Position numbers and translations under genes: made by a program
Part shown: in pieces, positions 1 to 6,771 of the stretch
Position numbering within the stretch: position 1 is the first letter of the stretch
Layout of the letters: each line of letters begins with the position of its first letter
Assembly: GCA_944367535.1 (NCBI GenBank)
Contig: CALVWQ010000020.1
Location: 1-34,463, forward strand
DNA from: an uncultured Clostridia bacterium
GTDB lineage: Bacteria; Bacillota; Clostridia; Christensenellales; Borkfalkiaceae
Length of the DNA: 34,463 nt
Direction of reading: 5' to 3'
The notes under the pieces: generated by a model
Database searches by the model: none
Seen by the model: the letters and a program-made list of their open reading frames with translations, nothing else
Told to the model about the DNA's origin: nothing

Positions 1-33
1 CGTTGAATCCGTGGAAATCTCAAATTTTCTCAA
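1..33 (-). CDS. DegV family protein, N-terminal fragment (runs off left edge)
   Basis: Only eleven codons lie in the window, read on the minus strand from a TTG start at 33: M-R-K-F-E-I-S-T-D-S-T. An ideal ribosome site (AAGGAG, complement of 42-47) sits 8 bases upstream, which fixes the start. The peptide matches the usual opening of DegV fatty-acid-binding proteins (a short strand followed by STDST or TDSS). DegV proteins bind a fatty acid and present it to fatty acid kinase for phosphorylation. The assignment rests on a very short stretch, so another family is possible. Confidence 0.5.
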   Translation of the reverse strand, partial: MRKFEISTDST

Positions 34-92
34 AATAATTTCTCCTTAGCGTTGCCGTGTGTCGCGTTTACGGCATTCAATATACTAAATAT

Positions 93-121
93 ATCATATT
101 TTTTTAAATAAAACAAGTGAA
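93..121 (-). promoter_or_regulatory. Possible promoter for the degV-like gene
   Basis: On the minus strand, TTCACT (complement of 116-121) lies 17 bases before TATGAT (complement of 93-98), in a very A+T-rich stretch about 60 bases upstream of the TTG start. The -10 is good and the -35 is weak (4 of 6). This is sequence pattern only. Confidence 0.3.
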
Positions 122-278
122 AAAAGCAAATACATTAAATGAATGGATAATATATTAGGTGGATTATAAGTCGTCAAATTTATACGGACGCTAAAATGGT
201 CAGAGAAAAATTAAATTAAAGGCGAAGCCCCGTGGATTTCGCGGGGGCGGATATAAAATTACAGAGAAATAATACGTT
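122..278. other. Intergenic region without a recognisable gene
   Basis: This stretch between the degV-like promoter and the terminator of the next minus-strand gene holds no convincing reading frame. The only structure seen is a short G+C-rich inverted repeat (GCCCCG at 227-232 against CGGGGGC at 242-248). Read on the minus strand it is followed by a loosely T-rich stretch, so it could be a weak second terminator for the gene at 340-777. Confidence 0.4.
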
Positions 279-308
279 TCGTGCGGCGGCTTTATTGCCG
301 CCGCACGA
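279..308 (-). terminator. Intrinsic terminator of the 340-777 gene
   Basis: This is a perfect 12-bp inverted repeat (TCGTGCGGCGGC, loop TTTATT, GCCGCCGCACGA). Read on the minus strand it lies about 30 bases after the stop codon of the upstream gene and is followed by a T-rich but interrupted tract (AACGTATTATTTCTC). The stem is very strong and the U tract only moderate. Confidence 0.7.
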
Positions 309-339
309 ATAAAATAAAGAAACGTTTTCGGATATGGTC

Positions 340-777
340 TTACAAAAACTTTTTGAGGTTTTGTTCGTACTGCTCTTCGAGCGTTAAAAGTTTGTCGATT
401 AATTCGGTGACGCCATCGTCGAAATTGGTCTTTTCGTTCTTCATTGCCGTAAGTTCCGTAATTCCCATAACGGTGCCTTTAATCATCATTTCCGCTATCT
501 GATTGCGGCTGTTGTCGATTATGGTTTTCATCTTTATGCTGCCCCACATAAACGCTTTTTTTATAACGTTTATGTCCTGCGGCTGAATACCTTTTTCTGC
601 CATGAACGTTGAAATTTCGCCGATTATTTTCTCATAGCCCTCGTATTCGTCCTTTAACTCTTTTCTAAGTTCTTCGTCGTCGACGGAGGGGAGCAGGTCG
701 GAAATGCTTTGAAGCGCGATATGCGCGTTTTTGTATACGTCGTTTATTGCCTTGTGATTGATGTTAGTGGCTTCCAT
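340..777 (-). CDS. Small helical protein of a conserved Clostridia family, function unknown
   Basis: This 145-residue protein starts at the ATG complementary to 775-777, preceded by AAGGAG. A longer upstream reading (to 825) lacks a ribosome site and was not used. The sequence is almost entirely predicted helix, rich in Glu, Lys and Met, with no signal peptide or membrane span. It follows a pattern familiar from Clostridia: an N-terminal VYKNAHIALQSI-type helix, a central FMWGSIKMKTIIDNSRNQIAEMMIKG stretch (about residues 75-100; N and IAEMMI are the typical core), then MGITELTAMKN and a helical tail. The architecture suggests a small four-helix bundle resembling ferritin-like folds, but no metal ligand set is evident. 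It is monocistronic with its own terminator at 279-308. I recognise the family pattern but know of no assigned function. Confidence 0.85.
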   Translation of the reverse strand: MEATNINHKAINDVYKNAHIALQSISDLLPSVDDEELRKELKDEYEGYEKIIGEISTFMAEKGIQPQDINVIKKAFMWGSIKMKTIIDNSRNQIAEMMIKGTVMGITELTAMKNEKTNFDDGVTELIDKLLTLEEQYEQNLKKFL

Positions 778-801
778 AAAAATCTCCTTGTGAATTAAGT
801 T

Positions 802-822
802 CCGCCAAGTTTTACTCGGCGG
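802..822 (-). other. Leader hairpin upstream of the 340-777 gene
   Basis: CCGCCAAG (802-809) and CTCGGCGG (815-822) form an 8-bp stem with one G-U pair and a TTTTA loop. It would lie in the 5' leader of the minus-strand gene, about 25 bases upstream of its start codon and clear of the ribosome site. No U tract follows, so it is not a standard terminator. Its role is unknown. Confidence 0.4.
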
Positions 823-875
823 CATGTTTCATAAAAATAGTTTGGCAAAAACAAGCGAAAAATATGCAAAAACAT

Positions 876-904
876 TTGACAAAAGCGAGAAAATATTGTA
901 GAAT
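876..904 (+). promoter_or_regulatory. SigA-type promoter of rplU-rpmA
   Basis: TTGACA (876-881) is followed after exactly 17 bases by TAGAAT (899-904). The -35 is perfect and the -10 matches 5 of 6. The expected start of transcription is near 911, giving an 88-base leader before rplU. Confidence 0.85.
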
Positions 905-910
905 ACCGAA

Positions 911-998
911 GTAGCCGCACGAATGGGGCAGTTTAAGCGCGCAAAAATGCGCCGCCCCGAAATCAAATTCGGCGAGACTGGGAAGCAGGAGGTAAAAG
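911..998 (+). ncRNA. Ribosomal protein L21 leader (r-leader)
   Basis: The leader between the promoter and rplU can fold into a G+C-rich stem: GGGGC (925-929) pairs with GCCCC (954-958), and inside it GCGC near 937-942 pairs with GCGC (949-952). A second small hairpin follows, CCGA (957-960) against TCGG just downstream. Position, length and stem suit the L21 leader of Firmicutes, where L21 is thought to bind its own mRNA and repress the operon. The covariance model was not tested here. Confidence 0.55.
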
Positions 999-1307
999 AT
1001 GTACGCAATCGTGGAGAACGGTTCCAAGCAGTACAAGGCGGAAGTAGGTTCGGTCATAAGATTCGAAAAACTTTCGGGGAACGTAGGCGACAAAGTAGAA
1101 TTCGGTGTCTTGATGGTGTCGGACGAAAACGGAGTCAAGGTGGCAGACGAAGCTAAGGCTTATAAAGCATACGGCGAGATAGTCGCGCAGGGCAAAGACA
1201 GGAAGATAATTGTCTTTAAGTATAAAGCCAAGAAGAACGAAAGGAAGAAACAGGGACACAGGCAGCCTTTCACCGCGGTTAAGATAACCGAGATTGCCGC
1301 GAAGTAA
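999..1307 (+). CDS. rplU: 50S ribosomal protein L21
   Basis: The 102-residue product is full length for bacterial L21, a 23S rRNA-binding protein of the large subunit. It opens with MYAIVENGSKQYKAEVG and carries the conserved C-terminal rRNA-binding stretch KYKAKKNERKKQGHRQPFT (about residues 74-92). An AGGAGG ribosome site at 987-992 fixes the start. It is the first gene of a two-gene operon with rpmA 18 bases downstream, controlled by the promoter at 876-904 and a probable autoregulatory leader. The small protease gene prp (ysxB), which usually separates rplU and rpmA in Firmicutes, is missing. Confidence 0.97.
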   Translation: MYAIVENGSKQYKAEVGSVIRFEKLSGNVGDKVEFGVLMVSDENGVKVADEAKAYKAYGEIVAQGKDRKIIVFKYKAKKNERKKQGHRQPFTAVKITEIAAK

Positions 1308-1325
1308 GAAGGGAGGTAGATAAAT

Positions 1326-1604
1326 ATGATATTATTCAGATTATTTGCTCACCATAAAGGTGGCGGAAGCACCAAGAACGGCAGGGACAGTAACGCGAAA
1401 CGGCTCGGAATCAAAGCGAGCAACGGCGAAAGCGTAACGGGCGGAAGCATAATCGTCCGTCAACGCGGCACCAAGATTCATCCCGGCAACAACGTGGGAA
1501 TCGGCAGCGACGATACTTTGTTTGCGCTTATAGACGGCGTCGTGAAGTTTGAAAGAATGGGTAAAAGAGACAAGAAAGTCAGCGTTTACGCCAAAGAGAA
1601 CTGA
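1326..1604 (+). CDS. rpmA: 50S ribosomal protein L27 with short N-terminal extension
   Basis: The 92-residue product has the L27 core [20 protein letters not shown], followed by [20 protein letters not shown] and [17 protein letters not shown]27 reaches toward the peptidyl transferase centre with its N-terminus. The start at 1326 has a GGGAGG site at 1311-1316. Residues 1-7 (MILFRLF) precede the Ala-His that starts L27 in most other bacteria. In Firmicutes such an extension, ending in LQFF or LQLF before Ala, is removed by the Prp protease. Here it is shorter and reads FRLF before Ala8, and no prp gene lies beside it. A strong terminator follows at 1617. Confidence 0.96.
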   Translation: MILFRLFAHHKGGGSTKNGRDSNAKRLGIKASNGESVTGGSIIVRQRGTKIHPGNNVGIGSDDTLFALIDGVVKFERMGKRDKKVSVYAKEN

Positions 1605-1616
1605 ATTGAATGATTT

Positions 1617-1642
1617 GCGGGCTGAATTCAGCCCGCTTTTTT
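1617..1642 (+). terminator. Intrinsic terminator of rplU-rpmA
   Basis: A perfect 20-base palindrome (GCGGGCTGAA / TTCAGCCCGC, 1617-1636) is followed by six T residues. It begins 12 bases after the rpmA stop codon, a textbook Rho-independent terminator. Confidence 0.93.
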
Positions 1643-1674
1643 CTGTGCCGTAAGCCTCGGAAAAGAGTTATACC

Positions 1675-2544
1675 ATGGATGAAATCGTAAAAATAAAAGT
1701 AAGCGACGAATATTTCAACATCGAGGACACGCTGTGTTGCGGGCAGGTGTTCAGGTTCGCGCGACATAAAGACGGCTATATGGTGCGCTCGTCGGATAAA
1801 AGCGCGTATTGTCATGGCGCGGACGGAATTACTATCGTGGAATGCGCCGCGGGGGACGAAGAGTATTTCCGTAACTATTTCGATTTAAACAGGGATTATT
1901 CGGAAATTTTTCATGCTGCGGAGCAAAGCGGATACGAGATACTCAAAACGTCCGCCCGTCTCGGTAAGGGGATAAGGATACTCAATCAGGACAGGGCGGA
2001 GGCGCTGTTTTCTTTTGTGATTTCGCAGAATAACAACATTCCTCGCATCAAATCGATAATAGAGCGTATTTGCGCGAGTCTGGGCGAAGAACGCGAGTTT
2101 TTCGGCGATAAATTTTACGCATTTCCGACAGCGGAAAGTTTTGCCGGAAAAGACGCCGAGTTTTATGCGGGGCTAGGGCTCGGGTATCGTGCCGAATATA
2201 TAAGCAGGCTTGCGCGCGAAATGGCTGACGGGTTTTCGCTCGACGAAATTGCAGTCATGCCCACTTCGCAATTGCGCGAACGCCTTATACGCATCCGCGG
2301 CGTGGGGCCCAAAGTCGCCGATTGCGCGGTATTGTTCGGATTTCACCGCTCGGACAGTTTCCCCGTCGACACATGGATAGAGAAAGTATATTCGGAAAAT
2401 TTCGGCGGGACGTTAAAGGACAGAAAAAAAATTTCCGAACGTTTCGTCGGCGAATTCGGCGAGAATGCGGGATATTTTCAGCAATATTTGTTCTATTATA
2501 AGCGTTCGTTGGAAAAGACGCTGAATTGCGATAACCGCCGATAA
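1675..2544 (+). CDS. ogg: 8-oxoguanine DNA glycosylase/AP lyase, OGG1 type
   Basis: This 289-residue enzyme excises 8-oxoguanine opposite cytosine and nicks the abasic site in base excision repair. The N-terminal OGG domain (about 1-105) holds the typical CCGQVFRF stretch at 21-28. The HhH-GPD domain follows: SQNNNIPRI (117-125) corresponds to the asparagine wedge loop of OGG1, the helix-hairpin-helix is at about 203-216 (LIRIRGVGPKVADC) with the catalytic lysine K213, and the catalytic aspartate is D232 in FPVDTW. All key residues are present, so it should be active. The ATG at 1675 lies 33 bases after the rpmA terminator with no strong ribosome site (GGAAAAGAG upstream). It appears monocistronic. 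Other HhH-GPD glycosylases such as AlkA are less likely given the NNN wedge and the lysine. Confidence 0.93.
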   Translation: MDEIVKIKVSDEYFNIEDTLCCGQVFRFARHKDGYMVRSSDKSAYCHGADGITIVECAAGDEEYFRNYFDLNRDYSEIFHAAEQSGYEILKTSARLGKGIRILNQDRAEALFSFVISQNNNIPRIKSIIERICASLGEEREFFGDKFYAFPTAESFAGKDAEFYAGLGLGYRAEYISRLAREMADGFSLDEIAVMPTSQLRERLIRIRGVGPKVADCAVLFGFHRSDSFPVDTWIEKVYSENFGGTLKDRKKISERFVGEFGENAGYFQQYLFYYKRSLEKTLNCDNRR

Positions 2545-2588
2545 ACCTAAAAAAATTGCGTATTATGTTTAAATACCGCTTAAAATAA

Positions 2589-2618
2589 TTGTCAAAAAGC
2601 GACGGATTATGTTATACT
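2589..2618 (+). promoter_or_regulatory. Promoter of the scaffold/GGGtGRT operon
   Basis: TTGTCA (2589-2594) and TATACT (2613-2618) are separated by 18 bases. A TG dinucleotide one base before the -10 makes it an extended -10 element. It lies 37 bases upstream of the first codon. Confidence 0.75.
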
Positions 2619-2655
2619 GATTAAGATTTGTAAATAATATGGAGGGCATAAATTT

Positions 2656-3348
2656 ATGCAGTATTCGTCTGAAGTAAACAAAATGTCCTGCGTTGCGAAA
2701 GGTCCCGACCACGGTCCCGCGCCCATACCCGAGGAGGCAAAATGGGTACAGGCGAAAGAGATAAAGGATATATCGGGTTTTACGCACGGCGTAGGCAGAT
2801 GCGCACCCCAGCAGGGCGCGTGCAAACTCACTCTTAATGTAAAGAACGGCGTTATCGAAGAAGCGCTCGTGGAGACGATAGGTTGTTCGGGAATGACGCA
2901 TTCGGCTGCAATGGCGGCGGAAATTCTGCCCGGCAAGACCATTCTCGAAGCGCTGAACACCGACCTTGTCTGTGACGCCATAAACTGCGCGATGAGAGAA
3001 CTTTTCCTCCAAATCGTGTACGGAAGAACGCAGTCGGCTTTTTCGGAAGACGGACTCGTCGTCGGCGCGGGGCTCGAAGACCTCGGTAAAGGTCTGCGTT
3101 CGCAGGTCGGCACTATGTATTCGACCAAGGCGAAAGGTCCGAGATACCTCGAAATGGCAGAAGGATACGTTACCAAGATTGCGCTCGACAAGGACGACCA
3201 GATTATAGGTTATTCGTTCGTCAACTTCGGCAAAATGGCGGATTTCATAAAAAAAGGGCTTTCGGCGAACGAGGCTTACGAGAAATCCTGCGGAAGTTAC
3301 GGCAGATTCGACGGGGCGGCGAAATATATCGACCCGCGCAAGGAGTAG
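2656..3348 (+). CDS. IscU/NifU-like iron-sulfur scaffold protein partnered with GGGtGRT protein
   Basis: The 230-residue protein contains an IscU/NifU-N-like region. GACKLTLNVKNGVIEEALVETIGCSG (about 54-79) follows the family's strand-strand-Cys pattern, and GMTHSAAMAAEILPGKTILEA (79-99) matches the helix after the first ligand cysteine. Candidate ligands are C49, C56, C77, C106 and C111, with another cysteine near residue 213. It is about 100 residues longer than classical IscU, with extra N- and C-terminal parts. A GGAGGG site upstream supports the ATG at 2656. The gene ends 10 bases before the GGGtGRT gene, so the two are cotranscribed and coupled. The pair is widespread in anaerobic Firmicutes. 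Iron-sulfur handling is inferred from homology and the true role is not established. Confidence 0.85.
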   Translation: MQYSSEVNKMSCVAKGPDHGPAPIPEEAKWVQAKEIKDISGFTHGVGRCAPQQGACKLTLNVKNGVIEEALVETIGCSGMTHSAAMAAEILPGKTILEALNTDLVCDAINCAMRELFLQIVYGRTQSAFSEDGLVVGAGLEDLGKGLRSQVGTMYSTKAKGPRYLEMAEGYVTKIALDKDDQIIGYSFVNFGKMADFIKKGLSANEAYEKSCGSYGRFDGAAKYIDPRKE

Positions 3349-3358
3349 GAGGTAAGAT

Positions 3359-4363
3359 ATGAGCGTTACTTTTGAAGGATACGACAGAAGAATAGATAAA
3401 ATAAACAAATGCCTTGCCGAATACGGTATCAAAGACATCGAAGACGCGAAAGCGGTTTGTGACGGAAAGGGCATAAACGTCGAGGCGATAGTCAAGGGAG
3501 TACAGCCCATCGCTTTTGAAAACGCCGTATGGGCATATACCGCCGGCGCGGCGATAGCGATAAAGAAAGGCTGCAAGAAAGCATCCGACGCCGCAAAAGC
3601 GATAGGTATAGGCTTGCAGAGTTTCTGTATACCGGGTTCAGTTGCCGAAAACAGGAAAGTCGGTCTCGGCCACGGCAATCTTGCCGCCATGCTTCTTTCG
3701 GAGGAAACAGAATGTTTCGCGTTTCTTGCGGGTCACGAATCGTTTGCCGCAGCGGAGGGCGCGATAGGCATTGCGAAAACAGCAAACAAAGTCAGGAAGA
3801 AACCTCTTAAAGTCATTCTTAACGGCCTCGGAAAAGATGCTGCTTTCATTATATCGAGAATAAACGGCTTTACCTATGTGCAGACCAAGTTCGATTATTA
3901 TACCGAAGAACTTACCATTGTCAAAGAAACCGCTTACAGCGACGGTGACAGGGCAAAGGTAAGATGCTACGGTGCGGACGATGTCAACGAGGGCGTTGCC
4001 ATAATGAAGTACGAGCATGTCGACGTATCGATAACGGGCAACTCCACGAACCCGACGAGATTCCAGCATCCCGTTGCGGGCACATATAAAAAGTGGGCTG
4101 TCGAGAACGGCAAGAAATATTTCTCTGTTGCGAGCGGCGGCGGTACCGGCAGAACGCTCCATCCCGACAACATGGCGGCGGGTCCCGCGAGTTACGGCAT
4201 GACGGATACTATGGGCAGAATGCACTCCGACGCACAGTTTGCGGGTTCGTCTTCGGTGCCCGCTCACGTCGAGATGATGGGACTTATCGGTATGGGAAAC
4301 AACCCGATGGTCGGCGCCTCGGTCGCGCTTGCAGTCGCCGTCGAAGAAGCGATGAAAGGCTGA
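3359..4363 (+). CDS. GGGtGRT protein (conserved, function unknown)
   Basis: This 334-residue protein carries the family signature GGGTGRT at residues 260-266, inside the block YFSVASGGGTGRTLHPDN. Other conserved blocks are GLGHGNLAAMLLSEETECFAFLAGHESFAAAEG (103-134, Gly- and His-rich) and ITGNSTNPTRFQHPVAGTYKKW (225-246). Length fits the family. It has no signal peptide and is cytoplasmic. The glycine-rich loop, with nearby Arg, Asn and His, suggests binding of a nucleotide, phosphate or cofactor, but this is inference. An AGGAGG site precedes ATG 3359. It is translated directly after the IscU-like scaffold gene, with which the family is typically paired, which suggests that it uses or receives an iron-sulfur cluster. 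A terminator follows at 4383. Confidence 0.9.
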   Translation: MSVTFEGYDRRIDKINKCLAEYGIKDIEDAKAVCDGKGINVEAIVKGVQPIAFENAVWAYTAGAAIAIKKGCKKASDAAKAIGIGLQSFCIPGSVAENRKVGLGHGNLAAMLLSEETECFAFLAGHESFAAAEGAIGIAKTANKVRKKPLKVILNGLGKDAAFIISRINGFTYVQTKFDYYTEELTIVKETAYSDGDRAKVRCYGADDVNEGVAIMKYEHVDVSITGNSTNPTRFQHPVAGTYKKWAVENGKKYFSVASGGGTGRTLHPDNMAAGPASYGMTDTMGRMHSDAQFAGSSSVPAHVEMMGLIGMGNNPMVGASVALAVAVEEAMKG

Positions 4364-4382
4364 ATTTAAATTAAAAAATGCG

Positions 4383-4425
4383 TTACGCGTCGGCAATTTT
4401 TGCCGGCGCGTAAGTTTTATATTTT
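4383..4425 (+). terminator. Intrinsic terminator of the GGGtGRT operon
   Basis: TTACGCGTCGGCA (4383-4395) pairs with TGCCGGCGCGTAA (4401-4413) over 13 bp with a single G-U pair and a TTTT-rich loop. The run GTTTTATATTTTTTT follows. Confidence 0.88.
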
Positions 4426-4458
4426 TTTATTTTGATAAAAACAAAAGTTTAATCGGAC

Positions 4459-4489
4459 ATCACACTAAAATCGGGTAAATTTGTGTGAT
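4459..4489. promoter_or_regulatory. Possible operator: ATCACAC/GTGTGAT inverted repeat
   Basis: ATCACAC (4459-4465) and GTGTGAT (4483-4489) are perfect inverted copies separated by 17 bases, just upstream of the first candidate -35 of the sugar kinase gene. The spacing would place the half-sites on nearly the same face of the helix. No regulator was identified for it. Confidence 0.35.
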
Positions 4490-4491
4490 AC

Positions 4492-4564
4492 TTGTCAAAA
4501 AATAATAAAATTGTAAAATTTTGTCCGCAATTTATTTTGTAAAATTTCATATATATGGTAAAAT
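4492..4564 (+). promoter_or_regulatory. Two tandem candidate promoters of the sugar kinase gene
   Basis: Upstream: TTGTCA (4492-4497), 16 bases, TAAAAT (4514-4519). Downstream: TTGTAA (4537-4542), 16 bases, TAAAAT (4559-4564) with TG one base before the -10. The region is so A+T-rich that one of the two may be chance. The downstream one fits the 40-base distance to the start better. Confidence 0.5.
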
Positions 4565-4603
4565 AAATAAGTTATTAAAATTGAAAAAAAACGGAGAAAG
4601 TTA

Positions 4604-5701
4604 ATGGGGTACGATTTAAAAAAAGCATATATGCAGTTTGAGCATAAAGGCGAACCGATAAGTTGCGAGCGCTACGGAGAAGGTCACATAAACGATACCT
4701 ATCTTCTTATCACCGACGACGGTCGGAAAAGATATAAATATATGTTCCAACGTATAAATAACGCCATATTTCAGAACGTTCCGCGTCTTATGCAGAATAT
4801 TGTTCTCGTAACGGATTTTGCGCGCCGTAAGATTGCCGAAAGGAACGGTAATCCCGACAGGGAAACAATGACCGTTATTCCCGCTATTGACGGCAAGCCT
4901 TATTATTTCGACGGGGAAAATTATTTCAGAATGTACAAATTCATAGACAATTCTATTACTTATCAAATTTCTGAGAGCAGAGAGACGTTTTGTCAGTCGG
5001 CTGTTGCGTTCGGTCGTTTTGCGAGTATGATATCCGATTTCGACGCGAATCAGCTTTATGAATCAATACCTCGTTTTCACGATACGGTAAAAAGGTTCGG
5101 AGACCTTAAAGACGCAATTGAAAAGGACGTTGCGGGCAGAAAGAGCGAAGTTTCGGAAGAAATCGAATTTGCCCTTGCTCGCGAAAAAATGACGGGGTTA
5201 ATCGTCGATAAACTTGCAAGCGGTGAAATTCCGTCGCGGGTCACTCATAACGACACTAAACTCAATAACGTTTTGTTTGACGCGGAGACGAAAAAAGCGA
5301 TTGCGGTCATAGACCTCGACACGATAATGGCGGGGTCGGTGTGTTACGATTTCGGCGACAGCATACGTTTCGGCTGCAACACCGCGGCGGAAGACGAAAC
5401 CGACCTTTCTGCGGTCAAATTCGACATGGGGCTTTTCGAGGCGTATACAGAAGGATATTTATCGGAGCTGAAAGATGTCCTGACTGAGTCCGAGATTGAA
5501 AATCTTGCGTTAGGCGCCCTGATGATGACTTATGAATGCGGAATAAGATTCCTCGAAGATTATCTCCGGGGGGACGTGTATTTCAGGACGAGCAGAAAAA
5601 AGCATAATCTTGACCGCGCGCGTGTGCAGTTCAGACTTCTCTCGCAGATGGAAGAAAAACTTTCTGAGATGAAAGCCGTCGTTTTGAAGTATTCTAAGTA
5701 A
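4604..5701 (+). CDS. Aminoglycoside-phosphotransferase-fold kinase, N-acetylhexosamine 1-kinase-like
   Basis: The 365-residue protein has the APH/choline-kinase fold. GEGHINDTY (25-33) is the nucleotide-binding loop in the form seen in N-acetylhexosamine 1-kinases (NahK). The catalytic loop is VTHNDTKLNNVLFD (213-226) with D217, and the metal-binding motif is VIDLDTIMAG (235-244) with D237 and D239. NahK enzymes phosphorylate GlcNAc or GalNAc at C1 in salvage of mucin or host glycans. That substrate is inferred from the loop and length, and a different sugar or small molecule is possible. ATG 4604 follows a GGAG site. The gene is monocistronic between two terminators, without lacto-N-biose phosphorylase beside it, so context does not settle the substrate. 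Confidence 0.8.
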   Translation: MGYDLKKAYMQFEHKGEPISCERYGEGHINDTYLLITDDGRKRYKYMFQRINNAIFQNVPRLMQNIVLVTDFARRKIAERNGNPDRETMTVIPAIDGKPYYFDGENYFRMYKFIDNSITYQISESRETFCQSAVAFGRFASMISDFDANQLYESIPRFHDTVKRFGDLKDAIEKDVAGRKSEVSEEIEFALAREKMTGLIVDKLASGEIPSRVTHNDTKLNNVLFDAETKKAIAVIDLDTIMAGSVCYDFGDSIRFGCNTAAEDETDLSAVKFDMGLFEAYTEGYLSELKDVLTESEIENLALGALMMTYECGIRFLEDYLRGDVYFRTSRKKHNLDRARVQFRLLSQMEEKLSEMKAVVLKYSK

Positions 5702-5778
5702 TCAAGAAATTATATTTTAATATTTAAAAATCTTGAAAAGCAACGCAGTATATTGATAATTTAAAAATTACTTCTTTT

Positions 5779-5816
5779 CCGCGCAAAAACAACTGTTTTT
5801 GCGCGGAGATTTTTTT
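5779..5816 (+). terminator. Intrinsic terminator of the sugar kinase gene
   Basis: CCGCGCAAAAACA (5779-5791) pairs perfectly with TGTTTTTGCGCGG (5794-5806), with the innermost pairs opening to form the loop. Seven T residues follow at 5810-5816. Confidence 0.92.
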
Positions 5817-5834
5817 AAAACGGCTGTAAATTTC

Positions 5835-5863
5835 TTGCAAAACAAGATAAATTATGCTAAAAT
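5835..5863 (+). promoter_or_regulatory. Promoter of rpsB-tsf
   Basis: TTGCAA (5835-5840) is followed after 17 bases by TAAAAT (5858-5863). TG lies one base before the -10 (extended -10). The start of transcription is expected near 5870, leaving a leader of about 115 bases. Confidence 0.8.
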
Positions 5864-5869
5864 GATAAG

Positions 5870-5984
5870 GCTATAAAATTCGCACCCGAACGCCTGCCGA
5901 CGTTCGTGCTCCCGAAAATTTTTTGCAATCGGGAAAGTAGTCGGCAAAAAAGAAGCGTGCGGGGAGGAGAAACGGAGGAACAAA
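5870..5984 (+). promoter_or_regulatory. Structured rpsB leader, candidate S2 r-leader
   Basis: Two competing folds can be drawn. In one, CGAACG (5887-5892) pairs with CGTTCG (5901-5906). In the other, GCCGAC (5896-5901) pairs with GTCGGC (5940-5945) and encloses CCCGA (5911-5915) paired with TCGGG (5929-5933). The two share base 5901 and the loop, so they are mutually exclusive, as in autoregulated ribosomal-protein leaders. Two purine-rich ribosome-site-like stretches (5961-5969 and GGAGG 5974-5978) follow. Control by S2 is inference. Confidence 0.45.
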
Positions 5985-6752
5985 ATGGCAGTAATCACAA
6001 TGAAGCAGCTCCTTGAAACGGGAGTACACTTCGGGCACCAGACCAAGCGCTGGAATCCGAAAATGAAGAAGTATATCTACGGCGAGAGAAACGGCATTCA
6101 CATCATCAATTTGGAACAGACCGTGGAACTTATCGAGAACGACGTATATCCGTTCATCGTGGAGCAGGTAAAACGCGGTAAGAGCATACTTTTCGTCGGC
6201 ACGAAAAAGCAGGCGCAGGACGCTATCCGCGAAGAAGCTGAAAGATGCGGACAATTCTATGTGAATTCGAGATGGTTGGGCGGTACGCTGACGAATTTTA
6301 AAACCATTCGTTCCAGAATAGACAGGCTTAACAAGCTCAACAATATGGAAAAAATGGGCGAGTTCGACCTTCTTCCCAAGAAAGAAGTAATGAAGCTTAA
6401 AGCGGAAAGGGATAAGCTCGAAACTAACTTGGGCGGTATTAAAGAGATGAGGACGCTTCCGGGCGTTATGTTCATAGTCGACCCCGACCAGGAAGACATT
6501 GCGGTCATGGAAGCGAAAAAATTACACATTCCGATCGTAGCCATAACCGATACTAACTGTGACCCCGACCTTATCGACCACGTTATTCCCGGTAACGATG
6601 ATGCGATAAGAGCCGTAAAGCTCATCGCTTCCGTTATTGCTGATGCGGTAATCGAGGCAAACCAGGGCGAACAGATGGGCACGGAAGCCGAAGCCGCGGA
6701 AAGCGAAGTCGTAGACGAAACCGAGGCATCTGCCGAGGAAAAAGCAGAATAA
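5985..6752 (+). CDS. rpsB: 30S ribosomal protein S2
   Basis: The 255-residue protein opens with [27 protein letters not shown], the standard S2 start. It continues with the blocks [32 protein letters not shown] and [20 protein letters not shown], and ends in [14 protein letters not shown] plus an acidic low-complexity tail of Glu, Ala and Thr. S2 joins the small subunit late and is needed for binding of S1 where S1 is present. GGAGG at 5974-5978 sets the start. The gene forms an operon with tsf, 19 bases downstream, the classic bacterial arrangement. Confidence 0.98.
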   Translation: MAVITMKQLLETGVHFGHQTKRWNPKMKKYIYGERNGIHIINLEQTVELIENDVYPFIVEQVKRGKSILFVGTKKQAQDAIREEAERCGQFYVNSRWLGGTLTNFKTIRSRIDRLNKLNNMEKMGEFDLLPKKEVMKLKAERDKLETNLGGIKEMRTLPGVMFIVDPDQEDIAVMEAKKLHIPIVAITDTNCDPDLIDHVIPGNDDAIRAVKLIASVIADAVIEANQGEQMGTEAEAAESEVVDETEASAEEKAE

Positions 6753-6771
6753 TCAAAAGGGAGATAGACAG

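Noticed and set aside
923-1156. 77-codon plus-strand frame overlapping the rplU leader
   Set aside because: It overlaps rplU in another frame, is Arg-rich without a family pattern, and its start lies inside the leader stem.
2569-3690. 373-codon minus-strand open frame across the scaffold and GGGtGRT genes
   Set aside because: It lies antisense to two conserved genes, spans their junction, and has no recognisable domain or ribosome site.
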